From: Lactobacillus taiwanensis DSM 21401
GTDB lineage: Bacteria > Bacillota > Bacilli > Lactobacillales > Lactobacillaceae
Length of the DNA: 64,000 nucleotides
Direction: 5' to 3'
NCBI RefSeq assembly: GCF_001436695.1
Contig: NZ_AYZG01000051.1
Location: forward strand, 492,097 to 556,096
In this document: one piece after another, positions 47,126 to 56,908 of the stretch
How positions within the stretch are numbered: the stretch's first letter is position 1
Layout: the number at the start of each line of letters is the position of its first letter
The notes under the pieces: generated by a model
Databases searched by the model: none
Seen by the model: only the letters and a program-made list of their open reading frames with translations
What the model was told of the DNA's origin: nothing
Program-made: the position numbers and the translations under genes

Positions 47126-49141
47126 CTACTTTTTCTTCTCATGAATTTGATTTTGTAAATCCATAATTGCATCACGTAAGTTTGCAGCTTCTTCGAAATC
47201 AAGTTTCTTAGCAGCTTCTTGCATTTGAGCAGTCAAAGTCTTAATCATGTTTTGCTTTTGCTTCTTAGTTAACTCATCAAAGTTCAAATCAGCAAAACTT
47301 TCTTTATTTTCTTTTTTATCACTATCTTTAGTAATTGAGATAACATCTCTAATTGGTTTAACGATAGTTTTTGGCGTAATTCCATGCTCTTCATTAAATT
47401 TCATTTGCAAGCTACGTCTTCTCTCAGTCGCATCAATTGCTTCACGCATTGAATCTGTAACTGAATCAGCATACATAATTACTTTACCATTTGAATTTCT
47501 CGCTGCACGACCAATTGTCTGAACTAAAGGTCTCGTAGAACGTAGAAAACCTTCTTTGTCTGCATCTAAAATAGCAACTAATGAAACTTCTGGGACATCG
47601 ATTCCTTCTCGCAAAAGGTTAATCCCAATCAATACATCAAATTTTCCAAGTCTTAGATCTCTAATAATTTCTAGACGTTCTAACGTCTTGATATCAGAGT
47701 GCAGATATCTAACTTTTATTCCCAAATCTTTTAAGTAATCAGTTAAATCTTCTGCCATTTTCTTAGTTAAGGTTGTAACAAAAACACGTTCATCACGATC
47801 AATACGCTTATTAATTTCGCCAACCAAATCATCAATCTGTCCTTTAATTGGACGTACTTCAATTTCAGGATCGAGCAAACCTGTCGGACGAATAATTTGC
47901 TCAACCTTATGATCAGTTTGATTTAATTCATAATCGCCCGGCGTTGCTGAAACATACATAATTTGGTTAACATGCTTTTCAAATTCTTCTAGCTTTAATG
48001 GACGGTTATCTAAAGCTGATGGCAATCTAAAGCCATAGTCAATTAAAGTTTGCTTTCTAGCGCGGTCTCCATTATACATAGCCTTTAATTCAGGCATAGT
48101 TGCATGAGATTCATCAATTAAAATTAAAAAATCATCTGGGAAGAAATCAAGCAAAGTATGTGGTGGTTGACCCGCTTTACGACTTTCCATATGACGAGAA
48201 TAATTTTCAATTCCGTTCGTATAACCAACTTCACCCATCATTTCCATATCATAAGTAGTTCTCTGCTTAATTCTTTGTGCTTCTAAAAGCTTACCTTCTC
48301 CTTCAAATTTCTTAACTTGAATATTCATTTCATCTTTAATTGAAGCTAAGGCTCTTTGCATAATTTGTTCGTTAGTAACAAAGTGAGTAGCTGGGAAAAT
48401 AGAAACTTGTTCACGTTCTCCAATCACTTCACCAGTCAATGAATCAACTTCAACAATTCGATCAATTTCATCGCCAAAAAATTCTACTCTAAATGCATGA
48501 TCTGAATATCCAGCTGGGAAAATTTCTACTACATCTCCCCGAACTCTAAAACGTCCACGTTGAAAGTCTATATCATTACGATCATATTGAATGTTCACTA
48601 AATCGCGTAATAATACATCGCGACTAATCTCTTGTCCTTCAGACAAAGATACTACACTAGCTGCATATTCGCGTGGATCACCCAAACCATAAATACATGA
48701 AACTGATGCAACTACAATCACATCATTTCTCGACATCAAGTCACTAGTAGTCTTATGACGCAATTGGTCAATTTCATCATTAATTGATGAATCCTTTTCA
48801 ATATAAGTATCGGATTGCGGAACATAAGCTTCAGGTTGATAGTAATCGTAGTAAGATACAAAATAATCAACGGCATTTTTAGGGAAAAATTCTTTAAACT
48901 CACCATAAAGTTGACCAACTAAAGTCTTATTATGTGAAATAACTAAAGTAGGCTTATTCAATTTAGCAATTACGTTCGCCATCGTAAAAGTTTTACCAGT
49001 ACCAGTAGCACCTTCTAGGATTTGTGCCTTTTCACCTTTTTCAAAACCATCAGTCAATTTTTTTATTGCTTGTTCTTGATCTCCTGCCGGTTGAAATTTA
49101 GAGACAAGTTCAAACTTTTTATTCTTTTGTCGTCTAATCAT
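47126..49141 (-). CDS. uvrB: Excinuclease ABC subunit B
   Basis: 671-residue helicase-like repair protein loaded by UvrA. Walker [11 protein letters not shown] near 43-52, the beta-hairpin [15 protein letters not shown] near 97-111, DESHA near 341 and motif [11 protein letters not shown] near 541-549 are present. The C-terminal UVR domain (about 630-665) binds UvrC. The upstream region carries a LexA-type box and a hairpin. GGAGGAAG is the ribosome site. Confidence 0.98.
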   Translation of the reverse strand: MIRRQKNKKFELVSKFQPAGDQEQAIKKLTDGFEKGEKAQILEGATGTGKTFTMANVIAKLNKPTLVISHNKTLVGQLYGEFKEFFPKNAVDYFVSYYDYYQPEAYVPQSDTYIEKDSSINDEIDQLRHKTTSDLMSRNDVIVVASVSCIYGLGDPREYAASVVSLSEGQEISRDVLLRDLVNIQYDRNDIDFQRGRFRVRGDVVEIFPAGYSDHAFRVEFFGDEIDRIVEVDSLTGEVIGEREQVSIFPATHFVTNEQIMQRALASIKDEMNIQVKKFEGEGKLLEAQRIKQRTTYDMEMMGEVGYTNGIENYSRHMESRKAGQPPHTLLDFFPDDFLILIDESHATMPELKAMYNGDRARKQTLIDYGFRLPSALDNRPLKLEEFEKHVNQIMYVSATPGDYELNQTDHKVEQIIRPTGLLDPEIEVRPIKGQIDDLVGEINKRIDRDERVFVTTLTKKMAEDLTDYLKDLGIKVRYLHSDIKTLERLEIIRDLRLGKFDVLIGINLLREGIDVPEVSLVAILDADKEGFLRSTRPLVQTIGRAARNSNGKVIMYADSVTDSMREAIDATERRRSLQMKFNEEHGITPKTIVKPIRDVISITKDSDKKENKESFADLNFDELTKKQKQNMIKTLTAQMQEAAKKLDFEEAANLRDAIMDLQNQIHEKKK

Positions 49142-49153
49142 TTTTCTTCCTCC

Positions 49154-49190
49154 GCAAAAAAAGTTGGACTAAACTAGCCCAACTTCTATT
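49154..49190 (-). terminator. Terminator-like hairpin in the uvrBA leader
   Basis: AAGTTGG (49161-49167) pairs with CCAACTT (49179-49185) and TTTTTTTGC follows on the minus strand. It would end pgcA transcription but also lies downstream of the predicted uvrB promoter and only about 12 nt before the uvrB ribosome site. Confidence 0.7.
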
Positions 49191-49199
49191 AACGTATTT

Positions 49200-49230
49200 A
49201 TTTTACTACAGCGAACGTATTTTCGCACAA
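49200..49230 (-). promoter_or_regulatory. Predicted uvrBA promoter
   Basis: On the minus strand TTGTGC (49230-49225), a long 19-bp spacer, TAAAAT (49205-49200). The SOS box fills the spacer. Confidence 0.45.
49211..49226 (-). promoter_or_regulatory. LexA (DinR) binding box of uvrBA
   Basis: GCGAACGTATTTTCGC: the half-sites CGAAC and (complement) CGAAA around GTAT. The Gram-positive SOS consensus is CGAAC-N4-GTTCG, so one base of the ten half-site positions differs. Placed in the spacer of the uvrB promoter. Confidence 0.82.
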
Positions 49231-49238
49231 TTTTTGCC

Positions 49239-50963
49239 TTATTTTAATAATTTTGCTAAGGCATCCTGATATTCTTCAGCTGCCTTTTCAGCAGTTTCAA
49301 TATCCTTCTTGTTTACACCAACGTATGCCTTAATTACTGGTTCAGTTCCTGACGGACGAAGAGCAACCCAAGTTTCATCATCTAAGAAATACTTCAAAAC
49401 ATTAGACTTAGGAAAACCAGTTAGTGGAGTCTTCTTGCCATCTTCAATAGTTTCTTGAGTTTCAAAGTCTTGAATCTTAACAACCTTAGCACCATTAATT
49501 TCTGACAAGTGTTCCTTCCGTAACTTGCTCATTAATTCAGCCATCTTCTTTTGTCCACCAATACCTGGCATTTCAATAGCCTTAGTAATTTCGTAAGCAA
49601 CACCATATTTTTGCCAAATTTCTTGTAAACCATCAAAGACAGTCATGCCTTTAGAAGCATAATAGCTAGCAACTTCTGCAAACATTAATGCACCTTGCAT
49701 AGCATCCTTATCTCTAGCAAATGGCTTAAATAGGTAACCGTAACTTTCTTCAAAGCCCATTAAGAACTTGCCGTCATTTTCTTTGTTCATGCGGTCAACT
49801 TCTTCACCAATGTACTTGAATCCAGTTAAAACATGCTTAGTCTTAATGCCAAAGTCATCAGCAATCTTAAATGGAAGAGCACTTGATACAACTGAAGTTA
49901 CTAATTCATAATCAGAAGATAAAGTACCGTTTTCCTTCATGTGAACTAATAAGTAGTATGCCATCAAAGTAGCAATTTGATTACCAGTTAATACTTGGAA
50001 GTCACCGTCAGATTTTCTAACAGCAGCACCCATTCTGTCAGCGTCAGGATCAGTTGCAATAATAACATTGGCATCTACTTCATTAGCTAACTTAAATCCT
50101 GGTTCAAACACATCACGGTATTCAGGGTTGGGCTTAATTGTTGTAGGAAATTCTGGATCAATAATTGATTGACTTGGGACTGGGATCACATTATCGAAAC
50201 CGCCTTGTCTGAATGCACGGTCATAAAGCATCTTACCAGTACCATGTAATGGAGTATAGATGATCTTTAATTTATCAGCATTAGCTTTAACCATTTCAGG
50301 ATCAACAGTAACATCCTTTAAACGAGCTAAGTATGCTTCATCAACATCTTCACCAATTAATTGTAGAGTGCCATTAGCACGTAATTCTTCTACTGGTGCC
50401 GCTTTAACGCTGAAAATGTCATCAACTTTTTGTGCATAAGCAAATAAGCGGTCTGCGTTTTCTGGTGCCATTTGAGCACCGTCTTCACCATACACTTTGT
50501 AGCCGTTGTATTGCTTTGCATTGTGTGAAGCAGTGATATTAATTCCAGCAAAAGTATTCAAATAACGAACTACAAATGATAATTCAGGGGTTGGTCTTAA
50601 ATCATCAAATAGGTAAACATGAATTCCATGAGCACCTAAAATACGAGCTGCATGTTCAGCAAATTCTCTTGAGTGATAACGTGAATCAAAAGAAATCGCA
50701 ACACCGCGTTTTTTAGCTTCTTCACCATTTTCGTCAATTAATCTTGCTAATCCTTCGGTTACTCTTCCCACAGTAAACAAATTAATTCTGTTAGTACCAG
50801 GTTCGAGTCTACCTCTCATACCAGCAGTACCAAAATTAATATCTTGTCCGAAAGCATCTTCAATCCACTTTTCATCCTTACCCAAATTATCTAATTGATC
50901 CTTTAAATAATCAGGTAAATTACTTGCATTAGTCCATTGACTATAAATTTCTTTTGCGTTCAT
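49239..50963 (-). CDS. pgcA: Phosphoglucomutase (alpha-D-phosphohexomutase family)
   Basis: 574-residue enzyme interconverting glucose-1-phosphate and glucose-6-phosphate. The N-terminal GTAGMRGRLEPGTNRIN near 46-62, phosphoserine loop ITASHNAKQYNGYK near 140-153, metal loop ATDPDADRMG near 300-309, GFEESYGYL near 401-409 and the phosphate site RPSGTEP near 538-544 identify it. It connects the Leloir pathway product to glycolysis, and also feeds UDP-glucose. Downstream of the gal cluster but with its own promoter region. Confidence 0.96.
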   Translation of the reverse strand: MNAKEIYSQWTNASNLPDYLKDQLDNLGKDEKWIEDAFGQDINFGTAGMRGRLEPGTNRINLFTVGRVTEGLARLIDENGEEAKKRGVAISFDSRYHSREFAEHAARILGAHGIHVYLFDDLRPTPELSFVVRYLNTFAGINITASHNAKQYNGYKVYGEDGAQMAPENADRLFAYAQKVDDIFSVKAAPVEELRANGTLQLIGEDVDEAYLARLKDVTVDPEMVKANADKLKIIYTPLHGTGKMLYDRAFRQGGFDNVIPVPSQSIIDPEFPTTIKPNPEYRDVFEPGFKLANEVDANVIIATDPDADRMGAAVRKSDGDFQVLTGNQIATLMAYYLLVHMKENGTLSSDYELVTSVVSSALPFKIADDFGIKTKHVLTGFKYIGEEVDRMNKENDGKFLMGFEESYGYLFKPFARDKDAMQGALMFAEVASYYASKGMTVFDGLQEIWQKYGVAYEITKAIEMPGIGGQKKMAELMSKLRKEHLSEINGAKVVKIQDFETQETIEDGKKTPLTGFPKSNVLKYFLDDETWVALRPSGTEPVIKAYVGVNKKDIETAEKAAEEYQDALAKLLK

Positions 50964-51109
50964 AATTTCCTCTTTACGTAAATTTTATAGTTTCATCTGC
51001 TATTTTAACGCAAATTATAATGAAATTGCTATCATAATTAACAATTAAATTATTCTGTTTGCAAAAGATATTAAACGCTTTTATAAAATTTACTACTGTT
51101 TGTATGTCA
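50964..51109 (-). other. Intergenic region between galM and pgcA
   Basis: 146 bp, very AT-rich. On the minus strand a TATAAT (about 51018) and TAAAAT (about 51004) could serve pgcA; no strong hairpin is seen after galM. Confidence 0.3.
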
Positions 51110-52096
51110 TTAACTAAAGTTCCAGTTAATCTTACGCTCAAACTTTTCAAAAGGGAGTAAAGTAATTTCTCCTAACTCTATACCTTCTACTGGTGGATAT
51201 TGTGCTTCTAAAGTAATTCCATCGTACTGTCCAATATCGTTTGCTACACCAGTATGATTAAAATGGTTAGCTGTATAAGTAACAATTGCTGGGGCATTAG
51301 TGGTCATAATCATTTTGTGTTTATTAGATGACAACACTGCTGCAGGCTGCATCCCATTCAAAATAAAAGGATGATCTAGGCCGTTACGCAAGTTAATTTG
51401 ACTATCATCACTATCTAAAGCAGCAGATATCTTCTTACCTTGTCTAAAATCAAACACTGTATTCTCTACATTTTTCATTCCTTGATTTGGCAATCCATCC
51501 GTACCTACTGGCAAATAGTAATCCGCTGCAAGTTGGAGTTTTAAGTCGGTATCTCTTTCACCTAAGTTGAAATATGTATGATTAGCCGGATTAAAAATTG
51601 TTAACTGATCACTAACAGCTTCTAATTTGTATGACAAGTTATTTTCATTATCAAGCTTATAAGTGGCATGTAACTTCATGTTGCCGAGATAGCCATTATC
51701 TCCATCTGGATCAAAAAGAAAGAGATCAACTCGAGACTCTTGTTCTGAATTTTTTAATTTAAAGTTCCAGATTTTCATATCAGTTCCAATACCACCATGA
51801 ATGTGGTTTTCTCTATCATTTTGAGGAAGTTGATATATTTGGTTGCCATGTTTCCATTGACCTAGCCGAACGCGTCCACAAATTCTGCCAACGGTCCCAC
51901 CCAGAAAATTTCTTTCTTTTGAATAATCTTCTGGACTATTTAATGACAAAATCATATCTTCGCTATCAAGTAGAACTTTTTCTAAAGTTGCTCCATAATT
52001 AAGAATCTTAACCTTCATTCCTTGATTATTTTCAAGACTAATTTCACATAAGTCCTGACCATTTTTACGACTATACTTTCTAAAACTTGTTTTCAT
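51110..52096 (-). CDS. galM: Aldose 1-epimerase (galactose mutarotase)
   Basis: 328-residue mutarotase converting beta- to alpha-galactose for GalK. The substrate region GRVRLG...HIHGG near 73-103, HTYFNLG near 168-174 with the catalytic His, and the Glu base in ITLEAQYPP near 292-300 are visible. Follows galT by 1 nt; the order on the minus strand is galK-galT-galM. Confidence 0.93.
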   Translation of the reverse strand: MKTSFRKYSRKNGQDLCEISLENNQGMKVKILNYGATLEKVLLDSEDMILSLNSPEDYSKERNFLGGTVGRICGRVRLGQWKHGNQIYQLPQNDRENHIHGGIGTDMKIWNFKLKNSEQESRVDLFLFDPDGDNGYLGNMKLHATYKLDNENNLSYKLEAVSDQLTIFNPANHTYFNLGERDTDLKLQLAADYYLPVGTDGLPNQGMKNVENTVFDFRQGKKISAALDSDDSQINLRNGLDHPFILNGMQPAAVLSSNKHKMIMTTNAPAIVTYTANHFNHTGVANDIGQYDGITLEAQYPPVEGIELGEITLLPFEKFERKINWNFS

Positions 52097-52097
52097 T

Positions 52098-53567
52098 TTA
52101 TCTATCTACCTCGCTAACTAAAGCCTCGGTAAACTTTTGCCAGCCAGCTTCTCCATTTTCATTATTCTTGAAGACCCCGGCACACTCAAGAACTTGATCA
52201 AACACTTCAACTAGAGCTTGTTGAAGAATGCTATCTACATTTTCGCTAGTAATTTGATGGTTAGCTTTAATTTCTTGAGCCCAAGCAAGATGGCTTTCAG
52301 CTATCTCATTATTTTCATCGAGTAAATATTTCTTTACTTCTTCTAGTTCTTTCTTAAGTCTCCCAGGCAAAATTGCTCTTCCCATAACTTCGATTAAACC
52401 GATGTTTTCTTTCTTAATATGCCAAAGCTCAGAATGTGGATGAAAAATTCCTAATGGATACTTATCGCTAGTATTGTTATCGCGAAGAACTAAATCTAGA
52501 ACAAATTTTTCTCCATCACGATGCATAATCGGAGTAACCGTATGACGTCTAGTCTTACCATCAAAAGCCGTAATTTGACGATCTTGATCACTATAACGAT
52601 CCCAAAAATCAATAATCTTACTACCTAGACTAATTAAAGCTAGTGAATTTTTACTAATTAGCCGCAAATCACTCATTGGCCAATCAACTATTCCTACCTT
52701 AACATCCGGATATTTATCAAAAATAACTTCTTTCTTAATCTTTGCCTTCATCATTGGAAAGACGTGACGTCCGCCTTGATAGTGTTCATGAGCCAGCATT
52801 GAACCGCCGACAATTGGCAAATCTGCATTTGAACCAACAAAATATTCTGGGAGCTGTTTTTCAATATCAATCAAATTAATTAAGGTTTGTTGATTAATAA
52901 TCATTGGAATATGCTTTTGATCTAAGAAAATACAATGCTCATTAAAGTAAGCATATGGCGAATATTGAAAGCCCCATGGACGACCACCGATAGTCATTCT
53001 AATTACACGTAAATTACTTCTGGCATTTTTTCCATATCCGCCAACATAACCCTCATTTTCTAAGCATAGAGCACATTGAGGATATTTATTACCAGTATTG
53101 TGAGCTGCGGCAGCAATGGCTTTAGGATCTTTTTCAGGCTTTGAAAGATTAATAGTAATTTCTAATCCATGATTCTTAGAACTCCTGCCTGAAAAAACAA
53201 TATTTTTAGCAATTGCTTCTTTTTTGACATAATTATTATCAACACAAAGCTTATAAAACCAATCAGTTGCTCTATTAGCCGACTTTTGCATCTTTTGCCA
53301 GAAAATTTCATTTACTTTTGAAGGTGTTGGAGTCTTCAAATCATATAACTCATCATTCAAGACTTCGCGTGAAGTATTGTCATCTGAAATAATTTTACGA
53401 TCGACAGCCATTTGCACAAGTTGGTGTACTGATGTTTGTTTTTCATCACATTCTTGGTCTTCATCACCAACTAAGGCTTTGATCTTGTTAATTATGTATA
53501 CACGATCTAATTCTTGATAGGCTCCACTTTCAATAACTTCATCTGCAAATTTCTCAATAATTTTCAT
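52098..53567 (-). CDS. galT: Galactose-1-phosphate uridylyltransferase (type 2)
   Basis: 489-residue enzyme of the long Firmicutes-type GalT family, swapping UMP between UDP-glucose and galactose-1-phosphate. Family segments include GRSSKNHGLEITINLSKPEKDPK near 127-149, YPQCALCLENEGY near 157-169, SMLAHEHYQGG near 253-263 with the His motif and HPHSELWHIKKENIGLIEVMGRAILP near 378-403. Unlike the shorter E. coli-type enzyme it has no clear zinc cysteines besides CALC. Between galK (18 nt) and galM. Confidence 0.96.
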   Translation of the reverse strand: MKIIEKFADEVIESGAYQELDRVYIINKIKALVGDEDQECDEKQTSVHQLVQMAVDRKIISDDNTSREVLNDELYDLKTPTPSKVNEIFWQKMQKSANRATDWFYKLCVDNNYVKKEAIAKNIVFSGRSSKNHGLEITINLSKPEKDPKAIAAAAHNTGNKYPQCALCLENEGYVGGYGKNARSNLRVIRMTIGGRPWGFQYSPYAYFNEHCIFLDQKHIPMIINQQTLINLIDIEKQLPEYFVGSNADLPIVGGSMLAHEHYQGGRHVFPMMKAKIKKEVIFDKYPDVKVGIVDWPMSDLRLISKNSLALISLGSKIIDFWDRYSDQDRQITAFDGKTRRHTVTPIMHRDGEKFVLDLVLRDNNTSDKYPLGIFHPHSELWHIKKENIGLIEVMGRAILPGRLKKELEEVKKYLLDENNEIAESHLAWAQEIKANHQITSENVDSILQQALVEVFDQVLECAGVFKNNENGEAGWQKFTEALVSEVDR

Positions 53568-53585
53568 TTCTGTAGCCTCTTAATA

Positions 53586-54755
53586 TTAAATTCTCTTAGT
53601 TCCATCTACAATTTCTGCATCATAGAAGCTTGCGTCATAACCAATTGCATCTCGATAAATCTTGCCAACATTTTTCTTAAAGTTTTCAGCTTCGTTCTTC
53701 TTCACAATTGCAATTGCGCTACCGCCAAAACCGCCACCAATCATTCTGGCTCCTAAAACTCCGTCTTGTTTCCAAGCTGCTTCTGCTAAAGTATCAAGTT
53801 CCTTACCCGTTACTTCATAGTCATAATGAAGGGAAATATGAGATGCATCAATCAATCGACCCAATTTTTCAAGATCGTTATCTTCCATAGCCTTAGTTGC
53901 TCTGATTGTTCTTCCGTTTTCACTAACTGCATGACGAGCACGTTTTAATTCCGTTTCATCGTTAATTAGGTATGAATATTCATCAAAAGTACTATCGTCT
54001 AGTTCACCTAGTGCTTTAATATCAAGCTTAGTTTGTAGTTTTTCTAACGCCTTGTGACATTCACTAACACGATCGTTATAAGCAGAAGCTGCTAAAGTAT
54101 GCTCTTTATTAGTAGACATAATAATAATTTCATAATCACCCAGTTTAAGTGGCTTATATTCATATTCCATCGTGTTACAATCAAGGAAAATAGCACTATC
54201 CTTTTTACTTATGATGCAAGCAAATTGATCCATGATTCCTGAATTTAGGCCAACGAATTCATTTTCAGTTTTTTGTCCTAGTCTTGCCAAAGTTGGACGA
54301 TCAACATCTAAATCAAATTCATCTTTTAAAATCATCCCCATTAGCATTTCAATTGCCGCACTTGAAGATAGACCAGATCCTGATGGTAAGTCAGCCTTAA
54401 TATAAAGGTTAAAACCATGGTTAATTTTTTCGCCGTCTTCTCTTTGACGTAAATAAGTAATCATTCCTTTAAAATAATTAGTCCAAAAGCGTTTATCTTT
54501 TTCTACTGAATCATCATCTAAATCAAATTCGACAATTTCACCATCTACATTACCTGAATAAAGACGAACCTTTTTTTCATCTCTTGGTCCATAAACGCCG
54601 TAAACACCTAAACTAATTGCTGCTGGAAAAACATGTCCTCCATTATAGTCAGTATGCTCTCCAATCACATTAATTCGACCAGGTGAGAAGAAAACATCTT
54701 TTCCACTTTCACCAAATACTTCTTGATAGTCTTTAAGTAATTCATCTTTATTCAT
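53586..54755 (-). CDS. galK: Galactokinase
   Basis: 389-residue GHMP kinase phosphorylating alpha-galactose. Galactokinase signature GRINVIGEHTDYNGG near 27-41, the ATP loop PSGSGLSSSAAIE near 125-137 and the C-terminal GGGFGGSAIAI near 342-352 are present. First gene of galKTM. The upstream region combines a -35 inside a palindromic operator, a -10 and a cre-like box. Confidence 0.97.
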   Translation of the reverse strand: MNKDELLKDYQEVFGESGKDVFFSPGRINVIGEHTDYNGGHVFPAAISLGVYGVYGPRDEKKVRLYSGNVDGEIVEFDLDDDSVEKDKRFWTNYFKGMITYLRQREDGEKINHGFNLYIKADLPSGSGLSSSAAIEMLMGMILKDEFDLDVDRPTLARLGQKTENEFVGLNSGIMDQFACIISKKDSAIFLDCNTMEYEYKPLKLGDYEIIIMSTNKEHTLAASAYNDRVSECHKALEKLQTKLDIKALGELDDSTFDEYSYLINDETELKRARHAVSENGRTIRATKAMEDNDLEKLGRLIDASHISLHYDYEVTGKELDTLAEAAWKQDGVLGARMIGGGFGGSAIAIVKKNEAENFKKNVGKIYRDAIGYDASFYDAEIVDGTKRI

Positions 54756-54776
54756 AATTTTTACCTCTTAATTTTT

Positions 54777-54791
54777 TGCAATCGCTTTCAT
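54777..54791 (-). promoter_or_regulatory. cre box before galK
   Basis: ATGAAAGCGATTGCA on the minus strand matches 14 of 15 positions of the CcpA consensus WTGNAARCGNWWWCA. It lies downstream of the -10, where CcpA would act as a repressor. Confidence 0.75.
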
Positions 54792-54796
54792 AATTA

Positions 54797-54825
54797 ATTA
54801 TAAAACTGTTTATCTATTTAGTAAA
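54797..54825 (-). promoter_or_regulatory. Promoter of galKTM
   Basis: On the minus strand TTTACT (54825-54820), 17-bp spacer, TATAAT (54802-54797). The -35 lies in the palindrome at 54816-54839. Confidence 0.65.
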
Positions 54826-54839
54826 TAAATTTACTAAAT
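54816..54839. promoter_or_regulatory. Perfect palindrome before galK, candidate LacR operator
   Basis: ATTTAGTAAAT (54816-54826), AA, ATTTACTAAAT (54829-54839): 11-bp perfect arms, overlapping the -35. The same motif recurs before lacS and lacL. Confidence 0.72.
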
Positions 54840-54844
54840 TTCAT

Positions 54845-54885
54845 AAAAAAGGTATAAAGTTAATATTAATCCTTTATACCTAACT
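54845..54885 (-). terminator. Terminator of lacS-beta-galactosidase unit
   Basis: AGGTATAAAG and CTTTATACCT arms (54850-54881) with TTTTTATG on the minus strand. Confidence 0.8.
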
Positions 54886-54890
54886 TATTT

Positions 54891-56897
54891 CTAAAGCTTA
54901 CTCAATAATTGAACTTCCCATGCCTTCATCTTTTTATTTGCACTTTTATCCGTAAATAAATTCTTATATGCATCAAATTCAGACGGCAAATCTTTTGTAT
55001 CATTACTCATATTTAAGACGAAGTATAATTCTTTTCCGCTTTTTGTAACTCTTTTAGTTATTTCTAAATCCGTTTTAGTCTCTATTAAAGATTTTATATT
55101 CACAATTGAAATAAGATGATCAAATATTTTACTTAATCCCGCTTCATCTAATTGCGTTCCAATATACCAGCTAGTACCTTTACCCCATTTATTCTCACTA
55201 ACTGCTGGTGTTTCTTTATAAAATTCACTATTATAGTTTCCTAAAGCATGTGCACCTTCTAAATGCAACAAATCACAAATTAAGTTAGCTTGATAATTGT
55301 TACTATCTAAGGAAACAGTAATTTTTTGTCCTGGAATTACTGCATCGCTTTCCTCAACCCAGATACCTAAAACATCTTTTAAAGGACCAGGGTATCCCCC
55401 AAGGTACACGCTATCATTTTCATTTACTATTCCAGATAAATAGCTAGCAACAAAATTACCACCCCTTTTTACATATTGATCAATTTTTTCTGCTAACCCG
55501 CTTCTTATCATATATAAAACTGGAGCTACAACTAAGTCATATTGACTAAAATCGTCGTCAACGCTAATGATATCCGTTGGGATATTGCGCTTATAAAATT
55601 GTTTATAATAATCCAAAATTGATTCTACATAATCAAGATCTTGCGTAATTCCGTCAATATATTCATAAGACCAAAAGTTATTCCAGTCAAAAACAATTCC
55701 TACCTTCGTCTTTGTCTTTGATCCTAAAATTGTCGAACCAGTTTTTTCTAGTTTTTCTCCTAGTTCTGTTACTTCCTTGAATACTCTAGTATCAGTTCTT
55801 TGAGAATGTGAAATTACTGCACTATGGAATTTTTCCGATCCGCCAATGGCTTGTTTTAATTGGAAAAATTGAACTGTATCTGCTCCATGAGCAACTGCTT
55901 GCAATTCTGTAGCCGCCATTTGTCCCGGTCTCTTCAATGGACTATATGGTTGCCAATTTACTTGAGCAGGTGTCGATTCCATCAGCATAAAGGGTTGATG
56001 TTTTAACGAACGCATCAAATCATATAAAAATGCTGACTGATAAGTTGGCATGTTATAACTTGGATAACTATCATAAGAAATAATGTCTTGTTCTTTTGCC
56101 CATTTTTGATAGTCAAGTAATTTATTAGGTAAAGCATGAAAATTAGTTGTTACTAAAGCCACTGGGTCATATTTCTTTATAATAGCTTTCTCCATCTTAA
56201 AAAGTTTCAATAGGCTCTCAGATTGAAAACGCAAATAATCAAGCGATAATGCAGAAACAATAGTTTCAGTGCCTTCTGCTCCCCAGGCATCTCCTAATTC
56301 ATTTGGAACTACTATTTCATCCCAATCATAAATCCTATGGCTCCACACATTCATATTCCATGCTTTATTTAAAGTTTCTAAATTTTTATATTTATATTTT
56401 AGCCAGTCTCTAAAAGTATTTTGACAATTGTCACAGTAGCAATTGCCCCCATACTCATTATTAACATGCCAAACTTTAATATGAGGATTTTTATAATATC
56501 GGCTTACTATTTTTTTAACTAATTTACTAGCAAGAACTTGATAGTTTTTACTATTAGAGCAAAAATTATGTCTTTGCCCAAAAACATGTCGTCTTCCCTG
56601 ATAATCTACTCGTGCCACATCAGGATATTTTTTAAACATCCAAGCGGGCATAGCTGCAGTTGCAGTTGCAAGGACGATATCAAAATTAGCATCAGATAAT
56701 TCTTTAACTATTTTGTCTAATTTTGAAAAATCATATTCTCCTTCTCTTTGCTCTAATAAAGCCCAAGAAAAAACATTAATAGTAGCTGAGTTTAAATGTG
56801 CTTGTTTAAAAACTTGTATGTCATTTGCCCAAGTATCTTCTGGCCATTGCTCAGGATTATAATCTCCACCATATAAAAAGCGTGATAATTGTGTCAT
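54891..56897 (-). CDS. Beta-galactosidase, glycoside hydrolase family 42
   Basis: 668-residue cytoplasmic GH42 enzyme. The TIM barrel (about 10-390) starts YGGDYNPEQWPEDTW; the acid/base Glu lies in HVNNEYGGNCYCDNC near residues 144-158, which also carries the GH42 cysteine zinc cluster with the upstream Cys, and the nucleophile Glu in MLMESTPAQVNW near 305-316. The trimerisation domain (about 400-610) and a short C-terminal beta domain follow. It is 11 nt after lacS and co-transcribed. It would cleave lactose or other beta-galactosides entering by LacS, alongside LacLM. Confidence 0.94.
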   Translation of the reverse strand: MTQLSRFLYGGDYNPEQWPEDTWANDIQVFKQAHLNSATINVFSWALLEQREGEYDFSKLDKIVKELSDANFDIVLATATAAMPAWMFKKYPDVARVDYQGRRHVFGQRHNFCSNSKNYQVLASKLVKKIVSRYYKNPHIKVWHVNNEYGGNCYCDNCQNTFRDWLKYKYKNLETLNKAWNMNVWSHRIYDWDEIVVPNELGDAWGAEGTETIVSALSLDYLRFQSESLLKLFKMEKAIIKKYDPVALVTTNFHALPNKLLDYQKWAKEQDIISYDSYPSYNMPTYQSAFLYDLMRSLKHQPFMLMESTPAQVNWQPYSPLKRPGQMAATELQAVAHGADTVQFFQLKQAIGGSEKFHSAVISHSQRTDTRVFKEVTELGEKLEKTGSTILGSKTKTKVGIVFDWNNFWSYEYIDGITQDLDYVESILDYYKQFYKRNIPTDIISVDDDFSQYDLVVAPVLYMIRSGLAEKIDQYVKRGGNFVASYLSGIVNENDSVYLGGYPGPLKDVLGIWVEESDAVIPGQKITVSLDSNNYQANLICDLLHLEGAHALGNYNSEFYKETPAVSENKWGKGTSWYIGTQLDEAGLSKIFDHLISIVNIKSLIETKTDLEITKRVTKSGKELYFVLNMSNDTKDLPSEFDAYKNLFTDKSANKKMKAWEVQLLSKL

Positions 56898-56908
56898 ATT
56901 TTTCTCCT

